Notes: generated from the letters alone by a model not told the origin. Positions 26,401 through 33,953 are shown, counted from the stretch's first letter. The stretch is 36,067 nt of DNA from Caldalkalibacillus thermarum (GCF_014644735.1 NZ_BMKZ01000033.1:1-36067); one strand, 5' to 3'. Numbers and translations: made by a program.

Positions 26401-27468
26401 TTACCTCAAATCCCCTCTCTCGGCATAGTGATGGGCAACCTCTACCAGCCCGCGCACAAAGCCACCCATGCGGGCAAAACGCTCATCCTGTGTTTGCCCT
26501 TTTTTCCACCGGTAATAAATCTGCTGGCAAATGACGGCCAACTTAAAATAGGCAAAAGTGAGATAATAGTGCATGTTGGTCACATCCCGCCCGCTTTTTT
26601 GGGCGTATGCTTCGATAAACTGCTCCCTGGTCATAAATCCCGGCAACACTGTGACAGGCGGTTTGCCAAAGCCATACCTTAACACATCAGGATCATCGTG
26701 CTCTACCCAGTAGCTCAAGGCACAGCCCAAGTCAGCCAAAGGATCCCCGATAGTGGACATCTCCCAGTCAAATATACCGACGATCTCTTTTAATTCCGGG
26801 TCAAACATCACATTATTCAACTTGTAATCGTAATGGATCACGCTGGGCGGGGGTGAGGGCGGGAGATGATTCACCAGCCAGGCGGTTAAGGCCTCCACCT
26901 GGGAGATCTCGTCTGTTTTGGCCCGCTCGTAGCGTCCGATCCAGCCTTTTACCTGCCGCTCCAAAAACCCTTCCGGCCGGCCGATATCCCCCAAACCGGC
27001 CGTCTGGTAATCAATGCTGTGCAAGCGGACAAGGGTGTCCACCATCAGTTCAGAAATCCGGGCACAAACTTGAGGCGTGCCAGGTCTGTCAGCGGGAAAC
27101 CCAGTATCCAGCACAACCCCCTTGCGCCGTTCCATGATGAAGAACGGGGCCCCGATAATGCTTTCATCATCGGTAAAGACAAACGGTTGGGGCGCCAAAG
27201 AGAAGACGGGATGCAATTTCTTTAAAATGCGAAATTCCCGTTCCATGTCATGGGCTTTGGGGGCCACGGGCCCCAGTGGTGGACGGCGCAAAACGGCTTC
27301 CCAGGATCCGACCTTTAAGAGATAGGTCAGATTGGAATGACCCGCAGCAAACTGTTTGATCTCCAGCGGAGCATCTTCAAGATGAAAATGGTTGCGGAGA
27401 AAGGCCTCCAGCTTGGGGATATCCAGTTCTTCTCCCTTGCGTACGGGAATAACCTCCCCTTTGGTCAT
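26401..27468 (-). CDS. APH-type phosphotransferase, ACAD10/11 kinase-domain-like
   Basis: The product is about 355 residues with the aminoglycoside-phosphotransferase/choline-kinase fold. A glycine-poor nucleotide loop (QFAAGHSNLTYLLKVG) and the ATP-binding Lys/Arg region (AVLRRPPLG) precede the catalytic loop IHYDYKLNNVMFD and the metal-binding VGIFDWEMSTIGDPLADLG. The sequence style PPLGPVAPKAHDMEREFRIL is that of the kinase domain of ACAD10/ACAD11 and the Pseudomonas LvaA type, which act on 4-hydroxyacyl-CoA, rather than antibiotic kinases. I choose ATG 27468, six bases after GGAGGG. It lies in the same operon as an ACAD10/11-like dehydrogenase. Confidence 0.9.
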   Translation of the reverse strand: MTKGEVIPVRKGEELDIPKLEAFLRNHFHLEDAPLEIKQFAAGHSNLTYLLKVGSWEAVLRRPPLGPVAPKAHDMEREFRILKKLHPVFSLAPQPFVFTDDESIIGAPFFIMERRKGVVLDTGFPADRPGTPQVCARISELMVDTLVRLHSIDYQTAGLGDIGRPEGFLERQVKGWIGRYERAKTDEISQVEALTAWLVNHLPPSPPPSVIHYDYKLNNVMFDPELKEIVGIFDWEMSTIGDPLADLGCALSYWVEHDDPDVLRYGFGKPPVTVLPGFMTREQFIEAYAQKSGRDVTNMHYYLTFAYFKLAVICQQIYYRWKKGQTQDERFARMGGFVRGLVEVAHHYAERGDLR

Positions 27469-27495
27469 ATCCATCCCTCCTTCCGTCAGCTTTTT

Positions 27496-27906
27496 TTACA
27501 AACTTATTTCTGTTTTCACATGGGCTTCCAGCATTTTGGCCAAATCAGCGGGAATTGGCTCGCTCTGTTGTTGTTCAAAGTTAAAGTAAATCAAGACGGA
27601 TTCAGACCTGGCCACAACCTCACCTGACCGCGCATCCACGATGGTTTGGGCCAGGCGAAAACTTTTATTGCCAATCTTGCTGACCCAAGTGTGCACCTTT
27701 AAGCGTTGGTTAAAGTAGGCTTGTTGAACAAAATCGCAACTGACATGGCCCAGAATAAACGGCCATTCGTCAACCGCCATTTGGGTGTCCAACTGTTCAA
27801 AGAATTCAACCCTGGCTTGTTCCAGATAAATGAAAAAGCTGGTGTTGTTCACATGGCCCAATGCATCTGTTTCACAAAAGCGGACTTTCAGCTCTGTTTC
27901 GTGCAT
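27496..27906 (-). CDS. Hot-dog acyl-CoA thioesterase (4-hydroxybenzoyl-CoA thioesterase/YbgC class)
   Basis: The 136-residue protein begins HETELKVRFCETDALGHVNN, the 4HBT-family signature with the active-site Asp (about residue 14) and GHVNN. FIYLEQARVEFF forms the long central helix, ending in a standard hot-dog strand pattern. It hydrolyses an acyl-CoA thioester. I choose ATG 27906, preceded by GGGGAGGAG; the open frame runs 22 codons further with no family similarity. In B. subtilis a thioesterase of this type (ysmA) lies between gerE and ysmB, and this could be the displaced equivalent. It starts 76 bases after the enoyl-CoA hydratase gene. Confidence 0.88.
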   Translation of the reverse strand: MHETELKVRFCETDALGHVNNTSFFIYLEQARVEFFEQLDTQMAVDEWPFILGHVSCDFVQQAYFNQRLKVHTWVSKIGNKSFRLAQTIVDARSGEVVARSESVLIYFNFEQQQSEPIPADLAKMLEAHVKTEISL

Positions 27907-27982
27907 CCCTGTGACTCCTCCCCTGCTTCTGTTGAATGAGTCTTGCGCTAAACATGGTGTGAAATCTACCAACTGCTCATTC

Positions 27983-28762
27983 CTACCGTCCTTTGAAAAC
28001 AGGCTTGCGCTTTTCGTAGAATGCGGCCACCCCTTCCCGGTGGTCTTCCGTGTTGGCCAGGATAGACTGCCCCTGGGCTTCCGCTTCTAACACGGTAGAT
28101 AAATCAGATTCGAAGCTGGACAGCATTGTTTTCTTCATATAGCCAAAAGCTTTGGTCGGCATCGAGGCCAGTTGTGTGGCCAACTGAATCGTTTCTTCTT
28201 CCAGGCGGTCATCACCGACCACCCTGTTAACCAAGCCCATGGCATAAGCCTGTTTGGCATCAATCGTTTCACCAGAAGCAGCCAGCTCCAGGGCCCGCCC
28301 CAAACCGATCAAGCGGGGCAAAAAGTAGTGCGTTCCTACATCAGGCATCAGACCAATTTTAATAAAGGCTAAACAAAAGTTGGCTGATTCAGACGCAATG
28401 CGGAAATCGGCAGCCAAAGCCACACCCAGCCCGGCGCCGTGGGCTGGGCCATGTACGGCCGCCACAACCGGTTTTTCGATCTCTGTCATCAGCTTAATGG
28501 TCCGGTTATAGGTTTGACGGAGATAATCCCCCACATCGACCGTTTCATCCCTCTCCTGCATCGCTTTCAGGTCTGCTCCTGCACTGAATGCTCTCCCTTC
28601 CCCGCGCAGGACAATACAGCGGACCGCTTCGTCCTCTCTTGCTGTGCTGAGGGCATGATAAAATTCCTCATGCAGCTCCAAATTAAACGCATTTAACACC
28701 CTGGGCCGGTTAAACGTAATCGTTGCTATTTTATCCTGAACCTCAAAACGAATCGTCTCCAT
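27983..28762 (-). CDS. Enoyl-CoA hydratase/isomerase family protein, PaaG-like
   Basis: The 259-residue crotonase-fold enzyme has the oxyanion-hole segments RAFSAGADLKAM (59-68) and AAVHGPAHGAGLGVALAADF (101-120). In the segment FCLAFIKIGLMPDVGTHYFLPR (129-150) the position of the first hydratase Glu (rat E144) is Phe, while an Asp (D141) remains at the second acid position. This one-acid pattern is typical of PaaG-like delta3,delta2-isomerases, so isomerisation or another crotonase reaction is as likely as hydration. It starts 113 bases after the SDR, in a gap that holds a possible promoter (TTGATG, 17 bases, TATATG). Confidence 0.88.
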   Translation of the reverse strand: METIRFEVQDKIATITFNRPRVLNAFNLELHEEFYHALSTAREDEAVRCIVLRGEGRAFSAGADLKAMQERDETVDVGDYLRQTYNRTIKLMTEIEKPVVAAVHGPAHGAGLGVALAADFRIASESANFCLAFIKIGLMPDVGTHYFLPRLIGLGRALELAASGETIDAKQAYAMGLVNRVVGDDRLEEETIQLATQLASMPTKAFGYMKKTMLSSFESDLSTVLEAEAQGQSILANTEDHREGVAAFYEKRKPVFKGR

Positions 28763-28875
28763 GGTTTCTCCTCCTCGATTTTTTACCTGGGCCTTTTAGC
28801 CAACATGGTCAGTGTCATATAGGTCAACACGATTAGACCATCAACACGGTTTGTACATAAGGACAATAAATTACC

Positions 28876-29649
28876 CTACATGGCGTGTGCCCCGCCGTCA
28901 ACGACCAGCACATGACCGGTGACATAATCAGAAGCGCGGGAGGCCAGAAAAACCGCTGCTCCTTTCAAATCATACTCCGAACCGAAACGCTTCAATGGTG
29001 TATGACGCAGGATTTTATCCTTGTTCCGTTCAATGACGGGTCTCGCCATTTTGGTGGGGAAAAAGCCCGGGGCAATGGCATTGACATGAATGTTATATCT
29101 GGCTAACTTCACGGCCAAATCTTTGGTTAAGGTAATGACCGCCCCTTTACTGGCCTGATAGCCAATGGCATCAAGCACCTCCGGGTCACTGCCGCCCAGT
29201 CCGGCTACGGAGGCAATGTTAATGATCTTGCCTTCCTGCTGCTTGACCATTTCTTTAGCCACGGCCTGGGACATCAGAAAGGTGCCGGTGACATTGACCT
29301 GCATCACCTTTTCAAATTTATCCAGCGGCATCTCCAGAGCGGGTGCTCCCCAGGAAATTCCGCTGTTATTGATTAAAATATCAATGGATCCAAATTGATC
29401 CATGGTTGTTTTAACCACTTCCTGCACATCGTCAGGCTGAGTCACGTCACATTTTAAGGCCAGGCTTTGGACACCTTTAGTCTTGAGCTTTTCACTCACA
29501 TCCCGGCAAGCTTCCAGTTTGCGGGAACACACCACCACATTGGCCCCGGCTTCAGCCAATGCCTCTGCCATCTGGGCCCCAAGTCCCCGCCCCCCTCCTG
29601 TGACGATAGCTGTTTTGCCTTTCAAACTGAACAATTCCTGAATATGCAT
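28876..29649 (-). CDS. SDR-family oxidoreductase (gluconate 5-dehydrogenase/FabG-like)
   Basis: The product is about 257 residues with TGGGRGLGAQMAEAL (cofactor loop), NNSG in place of NNAG, catalytic Ser in NIASVAG, and YQASK (Tyr and Lys). The C-terminal VTGHVLVVDGG is standard. The cofactor loop GGGRGLG followed by a basic CSRK suggests NADP(H), which is inference. In this operon it could oxidise a 3-hydroxyacyl-CoA or reduce/oxidise a 4-oxo/4-hydroxy acyl group. I choose ATG 29649, six bases after GGAGGGG. It begins 12 bases after the ACAD stop, so the two are coupled. Confidence 0.9.
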   Translation of the reverse strand: MHIQELFSLKGKTAIVTGGGRGLGAQMAEALAEAGANVVVCSRKLEACRDVSEKLKTKGVQSLALKCDVTQPDDVQEVVKTTMDQFGSIDILINNSGISWGAPALEMPLDKFEKVMQVNVTGTFLMSQAVAKEMVKQQEGKIINIASVAGLGGSDPEVLDAIGYQASKGAVITLTKDLAVKLARYNIHVNAIAPGFFPTKMARPVIERNKDKILRHTPLKRFGSEYDLKGAAVFLASRASDYVTGHVLVVDGGAHAM

Positions 29650-29661
29650 CAGCATCCCCTC

Positions 29662-30867
29662 CTATGAATAAGCTCTCAATTCTAGTTTGGCAATGGCCTG
29701 ACGGTGCACTTCATCGGGACCGTCAGCCAAACGCAACGTACGCTGGTTGGCCCAGTGGGCGGCCAACGGAAAATCTTCTGAAACCCCTGCCGCCCCAAAG
29801 GCTTGGATGGCCCGGTCCAATACCTTTAAAGCCACATTGGGAGCCACCACTTTAATCATGGATATTTCTTTGCGGGCCACCTTATTCCCCACGGTATCCA
29901 TCATATAGGCCGCCTTCAATGTCAGCAGCCTGGCCTGTTCAATCTCGATGCGGGAGTCGGCGATCCACTCCCGGATCACCCCTTGCTCTGCCAAAGGCTT
30001 GCCAAAGGCCACCCGGTTCAATACCCGCTTACACATCAGTTCCAGCGCCCGCTCTGCTGCCCCAATGGAACGCATACAGTGATGGATCCGGCCTGGTCCC
30101 AGCCGCCCTTGGGCAATGGCAAACCCCTTACCTTCCCCCCAGATCATGTTCTCCGCTGGCACGCGCACGTTGTTAAACTCGATTTCTGCATGCCCATGGG
30201 GTGCATGGTCATAACCAAACACGGGCAGCATACGCTTAATTTTGACCCCTGGGGTATCCAAGGGCACAATAATCATGGAATGGCGCTCATGTTTGGGCGC
30301 ATCGGGGTTGGATAAACCCATGACAATGGCAAACTTGCAACGGGGATCTCCAGCTCCGGAAGACCACCACTTGCGCCCGTTAATGACGTACTCATCCCTG
30401 TCCCGCTCAATCCGGGCTTGCATGTTGGTGGCATCAGAGGAAGCAACCTGGGGTTCAGTCATGGAAAAGCAAGAGCGGATCTCCCCTTTGAGTAGAGGTT
30501 CCAGCCACTTTCGCTTTTGCTCTTCGCTCCCGTAACGGACCAGCACTTCCATATTGCCAGTGTCCGGGGCACTGCAATTAAACACTTCAGGAGCGATAAA
30601 GGAACGTCCCATGATTTCGCATAACGGCGCATACTCTAAATTGGTCAGGCCGGCACCGTACTCACTATCGGGCAAAAACAGGTTCCACAATCCGGCCGCT
30701 TTCGCCTTTGCTTTCATCTCCTCCATCACCGGAGGCACTTGCCAGCGGGAACCGGCCTGTTTTAACTGCTCTTCATACGTTTTTTCATTAGGATAGACCA
30801 CCTCTTCCATAAAGGCCTGCAGCTCTTTTTGCAACTTCTTCACCTTATCCGAAAATTCAAAGTACAT
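29662..30867 (-). CDS. Acyl-CoA dehydrogenase of the ACAD10/ACAD11 class
   Basis: The 401-residue flavoprotein has the ACAD fold: [19 protein letters not shown] (flavin-binding loop), [42 protein letters not shown], and the C-terminal [20 protein letters not shown]. The GPDEVH ending and [10 protein letters not shown] are typical of the ACAD10/11 group, whose enzymes in mammals and Pseudomonas work with a kinase to remove the phosphate of 4-phosphoacyl-CoA. I choose ATG 30867 with AAAGGAG upstream; GTG 30870 is possible. It is the first gene of the long operon, directly downstream of a good promoter facing the TetR gene. Confidence 0.92.
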   Translation of the reverse strand: MYFEFSDKVKKLQKELQAFMEEVVYPNEKTYEEQLKQAGSRWQVPPVMEEMKAKAKAAGLWNLFLPDSEYGAGLTNLEYAPLCEIMGRSFIAPEVFNCSAPDTGNMEVLVRYGSEEQKRKWLEPLLKGEIRSCFSMTEPQVASSDATNMQARIERDRDEYVINGRKWWSSGAGDPRCKFAIVMGLSNPDAPKHERHSMIIVPLDTPGVKIKRMLPVFGYDHAPHGHAEIEFNNVRVPAENMIWGEGKGFAIAQGRLGPGRIHHCMRSIGAAERALELMCKRVLNRVAFGKPLAEQGVIREWIADSRIEIEQARLLTLKAAYMMDTVGNKVARKEISMIKVVAPNVALKVLDRAIQAFGAAGVSEDFPLAAHWANQRTLRLADGPDEVHRQAIAKLELRAYS

Positions 30868-30983
30868 CACACAAGATCTCCTTTCCGTTTCAGCCGGTTA
30901 TATTCCTCAGCTGTTTTCCTCCCCTTTAACAGATATTTCTGTAAAATAACCATGTTATCATAATTGATACTAATGTCAGCTTC

Positions 30984-31012
30984 ATTATCTTATACTCGAG
31001 CCTGAACGTCAA
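30984..31012 (-). promoter_or_regulatory. Promoter of the ACAD-led acyl-CoA operon
   Basis: On the minus strand TTGACG (31007-31012) is followed after 17 bases by GATAAT (30984-30989). The predicted leader is about 110 bases. It faces away from the TetR promoter across the shared operator-like region. Confidence 0.7.
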
Positions 31013-31027
31013 GGTAATCGCATAATA

Positions 31028-31055
31028 TTAACTATTATCTGTCAATATTAGTTGA
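31028..31055. promoter_or_regulatory. Operator-like imperfect palindrome between the divergent genes
   Basis: Arms TTAACTATTA (31028-31037) and TATTAGTTGA (31046-31055) match in 8 of 10 positions as an inverted repeat with an 8-base centre. The right arm overlaps the -35 of the TetR promoter, and the left arm lies 16 bases from the -35 of the ACAD promoter. A TetR dimer bound here could repress both. Confidence 0.5.
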
Positions 31056-31081
31056 CACCCTTGTCATATTTGATATATCAT
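31052..31081 (+). promoter_or_regulatory. Promoter of the TetR gene
   Basis: TTGACA (31052-31057) is followed by TATATC at 16 bases or TATCAT at 18 bases. It is the perfect -35 consensus and overlaps the operator-like repeat, which suggests autorepression. Confidence 0.6.
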
Positions 31082-31135
31082 ATAGAAACTATCAGTTTTA
31101 AACAAGTTGAGTGAAAACTGGGGTGCTGATCTACG

Positions 31136-31765
31136 ATGGAACACAAACGCTTAAACAGACATGAACGACGCAAAGCCAGAACCAAAGCAGCCATCCGTGA
31201 CACAGCGTTAGACATTTTTTTAAAAAAAGGCTATCACCGCACCAGCATCCAGGAAATCATGGAGCAAGCAGATCTTGGCTATGGCACATTTTATCAATAC
31301 TACAATTCCAAACTGGATGTGTTACTGGAACAAGCGAATGAAGTGTATGCCAAAATCACAGAGCATTACCATAAGCCGCCCCTTTCAGAAACCAGCATTT
31401 TCAAGCGGACATTAAACAGCATCCGCAACGTGCTGGAAGCTTGCCATGAACACCGCAAAGTGATGACCGTCTTAAATGAGGCCAAACATACTGATCCCGA
31501 AATTAAACAGATTTGGGATAAGATTATGGGAGAACTGACCCGGCGTCTGGAGTTTGACATTTCCTGGAGTTTTCATAAAGGCTTGTGCCGTCCCGTGGAT
31601 AAACAGGTGGCCATTGCGGCTTTACAGGGCTTGATTCTGGGGGCCATTGATTACGTCCTCCACCTTGACGGACCTGACGTGAATATTGACCAGATTTCCG
31701 CTGACGTGTCGCTGATGTTTAAAGAGGCCATTTTTATCCAGGATGAGATGCCGCCGCGTACTTGA
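31136..31765 (+). CDS. TetR-family transcriptional regulator of the acyl-CoA operon
   Basis: The 209-residue protein has the N-terminal TetR helix-turn-helix: RTKAAIRDTALDIFLKKGY, then TSIQEIMEQADLGYGTFYQYY (about residues 18-60). A helical ligand-binding domain follows. It is the only sizeable plus-strand gene in the window and is divergent from the ACAD operon across 266 bases that hold two promoters and a palindrome. Fatty-acid TetR regulators such as FadR release DNA on binding acyl-CoA, and this one may behave likewise; the ligand is unknown. The Shine-Dalgarno GGGGTG is 11 bases from the ATG, so initiation may be modest. Confidence 0.9.
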   Translation: MEHKRLNRHERRKARTKAAIRDTALDIFLKKGYHRTSIQEIMEQADLGYGTFYQYYNSKLDVLLEQANEVYAKITEHYHKPPLSETSIFKRTLNSIRNVLEACHEHRKVMTVLNEAKHTDPEIKQIWDKIMGELTRRLEFDISWSFHKGLCRPVDKQVAIAALQGLILGAIDYVLHLDGPDVNIDQISADVSLMFKEAIFIQDEMPPRT

Positions 31766-31805
31766 CTGCAGTACGTATCAATCGACTCACCCAGGATCAC
31801 GATAG

Positions 31806-31838
31806 AGAAGCAATAGACATTATCGGCCTATTGCTTCT
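31806..31838. terminator. Hairpin between convergent TetR and MaoC genes
   Basis: Arms 31806-31816 and 31828-31838 form an 11-bp perfect stem with an 11-base loop. The flanks are not strongly U-rich (TCGTTC downstream on plus). It lies 41 bases past the TetR stop and 82 bases past the MaoC stop, so it may serve both directions. Confidence 0.6.
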
Positions 31839-31919
31839 TCGTTCACTGAGTGTGTTATAAAAACACATCATCTCCTCACGGTTTACCAGTTATGTAAGCC
31901 TCTTTTTAACCCCAATATT

Positions 31920-32333
31920 CTAATCTCTATAGCAAATAAATTTGACCTGACCTGAGGCAACACTAACGCCTTTCTGGTTTCGGGCCTGGACATCAAATGT
32001 ATAGACGTCACCCTGTTCAGTCTCTTCTTTTTCAATTACCTTCCCGCTCACTGTAATTGTATCTCCGACGAAAACCATTCCCACAAAACGAGTCTGAAAT
32101 TCTTTTAAATACCCTTGATGCAAATAGGGAGAAAACAGCCTGCCCATTTTAGCCATTGTTAACATGCCATGGGCAATAACCCCTGGCAACCCGGCTTTCT
32201 GTGCTTCCTCATCAATAGTATGAATGGGATTGTAGTCACCTGAAGCCCCTGCATATTTTATTAGCTCGAGGCGTGTAACAGGCGGCAGTGTCAGTGGTTC
32301 AAGCTCATGGCCAATCTCCCACCGAACCGTCAT
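31920..32333 (-). CDS. MaoC-like dehydratase, catalytic subunit
   Basis: The 137-residue hot-dog protein carries the (R)-specific hydratase motif: Asp and His in ASGDYNPIHTID (about residues 30-40) and GVIAHGMLTMAKMG. It belongs to the MaoC/PhaJ/HadB family, which hydrates trans-2-enoyl-CoA to (R)-3-hydroxyacyl-CoA or dehydrates in reverse. Its start overlaps the stop of the upstream MaoC-N gene by four bases (ATGA), so the two chains are translated together and probably form a heterodimer, as in mycobacterial HadAB/HadBC. Chain-length preference is unknown. Confidence 0.9.
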   Translation of the reverse strand: MTVRWEIGHELEPLTLPPVTRLELIKYAGASGDYNPIHTIDEEAQKAGLPGVIAHGMLTMAKMGRLFSPYLHQGYLKEFQTRFVGMVFVGDTITVSGKVIEKEETEQGDVYTFDVQARNQKGVSVASGQVKFICYRD

Positions 32334-32779
32334 CTTTGCATCCCCTTTCGCACTGTTTCAGTGATAATAATCGTTTCTCTGGTCATAAAAATCCTTTTTC
32401 CTTCAGGATCTTCGCCTACCCGTTCAAACACCAGAAAGGTGAGCAGACCGGAGCCCCCCTTTTTCTCAAACACCTTCTTCAGTTCAGTGTAACAATATAC
32501 CTCTTCCCCCACCAGCAAAGGACGCTCATAATAGAAACTTTGCTCTCCGTGAATCAGACCACTCTCTGGGAGTGGCAGGTCTTTTATTTTTCCGTACTGA
32601 AATGTCCGGGGAAATGTGGGCGGTGCGATTAAACTCCCGTACCGGCTTTGGGCAGCCGTCTCCTCATTTAAATACAGGGGATTTAAATCCCCGATTGCCT
32701 CGGCGAATTTTCGTACGGCTCCTCGTTCGACACCATTTTTCACTTTGGGGGATCTTTTGCCGACAAATTCAGCCCACAT
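32330..32779 (-). CDS. MaoC N-terminal-domain dehydratase subunit (FAS1-like)
   Basis: The 149-residue protein has the FAS1-like MaoC_dehydrat_N fold: EFVGKRSPKVKNGVERGAVRKFAEAIGD, then NPLYLNEETA, IAPPTFPRTF and HGEQSFYYERPLLVGEEVYCYTEL. These subunits usually lack the catalytic Asp/His pair and bind the acyl chain, while the partner gives catalysis. It is preceded by AGAGGTG. It starts the two-gene hydratase unit; the 363-base gap upstream up to fabG has no clear promoter for it. Confidence 0.88.
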   Translation of the reverse strand: MWAEFVGKRSPKVKNGVERGAVRKFAEAIGDLNPLYLNEETAAQSRYGSLIAPPTFPRTFQYGKIKDLPLPESGLIHGEQSFYYERPLLVGEEVYCYTELKKVFEKKGGSGLLTFLVFERVGEDPEGKRIFMTRETIIITETVRKGMQR

Positions 32780-33142
32780 ATCTCATCACACCTCTCTCAA
32801 AAAATACACAGCAAATCCTCATTTGTCATGTAAATATCTGAATCCGGTATGGAATAATGAACCGTTGTTCCTGACATGAATATAATGAAAACACCCAGGG
32901 GCTAAGAAGACATTATTCCCTAACTGATTGCGGCCCATCTGGGGCTAATTGCACTTTAAGGAGAGAAAAAACGCGCAATGGATGTCTTTTTCTATGGTAT
33001 GTTTGCCCCAGTCCATAGCCCGGGTAATTGGTGAAAATCATTGTACTGCTTTGCTTAACATTCGTCGTCATCCTAACTCCACCCAATGATGCCGCCGTAA
33101 ATACCCCTTTGTCGGTCAGTATAGGCCTCTTTCTGGCCGCTA
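32780..33142. other. Gap between MaoC pair and fabG-like gene
   Basis: The 363 bases hold no well-supported gene. An imperfect inverted repeat (GGAATAA at 32851-32857 with TTGTTCC at 32865-32871) and a TATAAT at 32881 on the plus strand are visible. Two overlapping plus-strand small frames at 32978-33186 are listed separately. Terminator structures are not evident. Confidence 0.5.
32978..33034 (+). CDS. Possible 18-residue leader peptide
   Basis: The frame encodes MDVFFYGMFAPVHSPGNW. AAGGAG lies 14 bases upstream of the ATG, which is far. The stop TGA overlaps the GTG start of the next small frame (GTGA), a coupling-type overlap. No homologue is recognised. Chance is a serious alternative. 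Confidence 0.2.
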   Translation: MDVFFYGMFAPVHSPGNW

Positions 33143-33186
33143 TTATGCTTTCGGCCCCCCGGCCACATAAAGGACCTGCCCGTTGA
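33031..33186 (+). CDS. Possible 51-residue two-helix membrane protein
   Basis: A GTG-started frame encodes a hydrophobic stretch (KIIVLLCLTFVVILTPP), a short linker and a second one (LSVSIGLFLAAIMLSA), ending in a basic tail. It overlaps the 3' end of the fabG-like gene by 44 bases on the opposite strand. No independent Shine-Dalgarno is seen, so it would rely on coupling with the preceding small frame. Unrecognised and uncertain. Confidence 0.2.
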   Translation: MKIIVLLCLTFVVILTPPNDAAVNTPLSVSIGLFLAAIMLSAPRPHKGPAR

Positions 33187-33901
33187 CGAAAGAGGCTTCT
33201 TCTGAAGCAAAGAATAGGGCGGCGTAGGCAATATCCTCGGGCTTTCCTGAGCGGCCAACGGGTATGCTTTGAATGGCCATTTGCTTGAACTGTTCAAAGT
33301 CAACTCCTACCCGGGCAGCGGTGGCTTTGGTCATCTCTGTCTCAATAAAACCGGGGGCGATGGCGTTCGTGGTGATGCCAAACTTACCCAACTCGATGGC
33401 CAATGTTTTGGTAAACCCCTGCAACCCTGCTTTGGCGGCTGCATAATTGGCTTGCCCCCTGTTACCTAAAGCTGACGTGGATGACAGATTAATGATTCTG
33501 CCGTATTTTTGCTCCACCATATATTTTTGCGCAGCCCGGCTGCAATAAAAGGCCCCTTTCAAATGGACATCCATCACTTGCTCCCAATCTTCATCCGTCA
33601 TTTTAAACAACAGGTTGTCGCGGATAATCCCCGCATTGTTCACCAGAATATCCAGCCGCCCCCACATACTGACAATACTGTCCACCGTGTTTTCCACCTG
33701 GCTGCGGTCTGTCACATCACAGCGTAAAGCCATCACTGTCAATCCTTCATTCTCCAGTTCCTGACCGGCAGCCTGCACCAGTTCTTCGTTAATATCCACC
33801 AGGCACACTTTCGCCCCTTCTCTAGCAAAACGTGCAGCAATCGCTTTGCCGATTCCCCGGCTTGCTCCTGTGACCAGCGCCACTCTGTTGGTCAAACGCA
33901 T
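33143..33901 (-). CDS. FabG-like 3-oxoacyl reductase / SDR
   Basis: The 252-residue SDR has TGASRGIGKA (11-20), NNAG (88-91), Ser140, Tyr153 and Lys157 in YAAAK, and a C-terminal VNGQVLYVAGG. The Arg after Ser in the cofactor loop fits NADP(H) preference. It may act as 3-oxoacyl-CoA reductase, making the (R)-3-hydroxyacyl-CoA that the adjacent MaoC hydratase handles, or the reverse. GGGAG precedes the ATG. It starts 52 bases after the truncated ligase gene and is presumably cotranscribed with it. Confidence 0.9.
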   Translation of the reverse strand: MRLTNRVALVTGASRGIGKAIAARFAREGAKVCLVDINEELVQAAGQELENEGLTVMALRCDVTDRSQVENTVDSIVSMWGRLDILVNNAGIIRDNLLFKMTDEDWEQVMDVHLKGAFYCSRAAQKYMVEQKYGRIINLSSTSALGNRGQANYAAAKAGLQGFTKTLAIELGKFGITTNAIAPGFIETEMTKATAARVGVDFEQFKQMAIQSIPVGRSGKPEDIAYAALFFASEEASFVNGQVLYVAGGPKA

Positions 33902-33953
33902 CGTTTTCTCTCCCTTCTATCACTTCTGCTGTACCGTTAATAAATAAGCATCC

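Noticed and set aside
26401-27468. Aminoglycoside resistance gene
   Set aside because: The APH fold is real, but the sequence style and the acyl-CoA neighbours fit the ACAD10/11 kinase class rather than an antibiotic kinase.
30871-31135. Riboswitch in the long ACAD leader
   Set aside because: The predicted leader of about 110 bases shows no strong stem set or known aptamer core, and TetR control explains the spacing.
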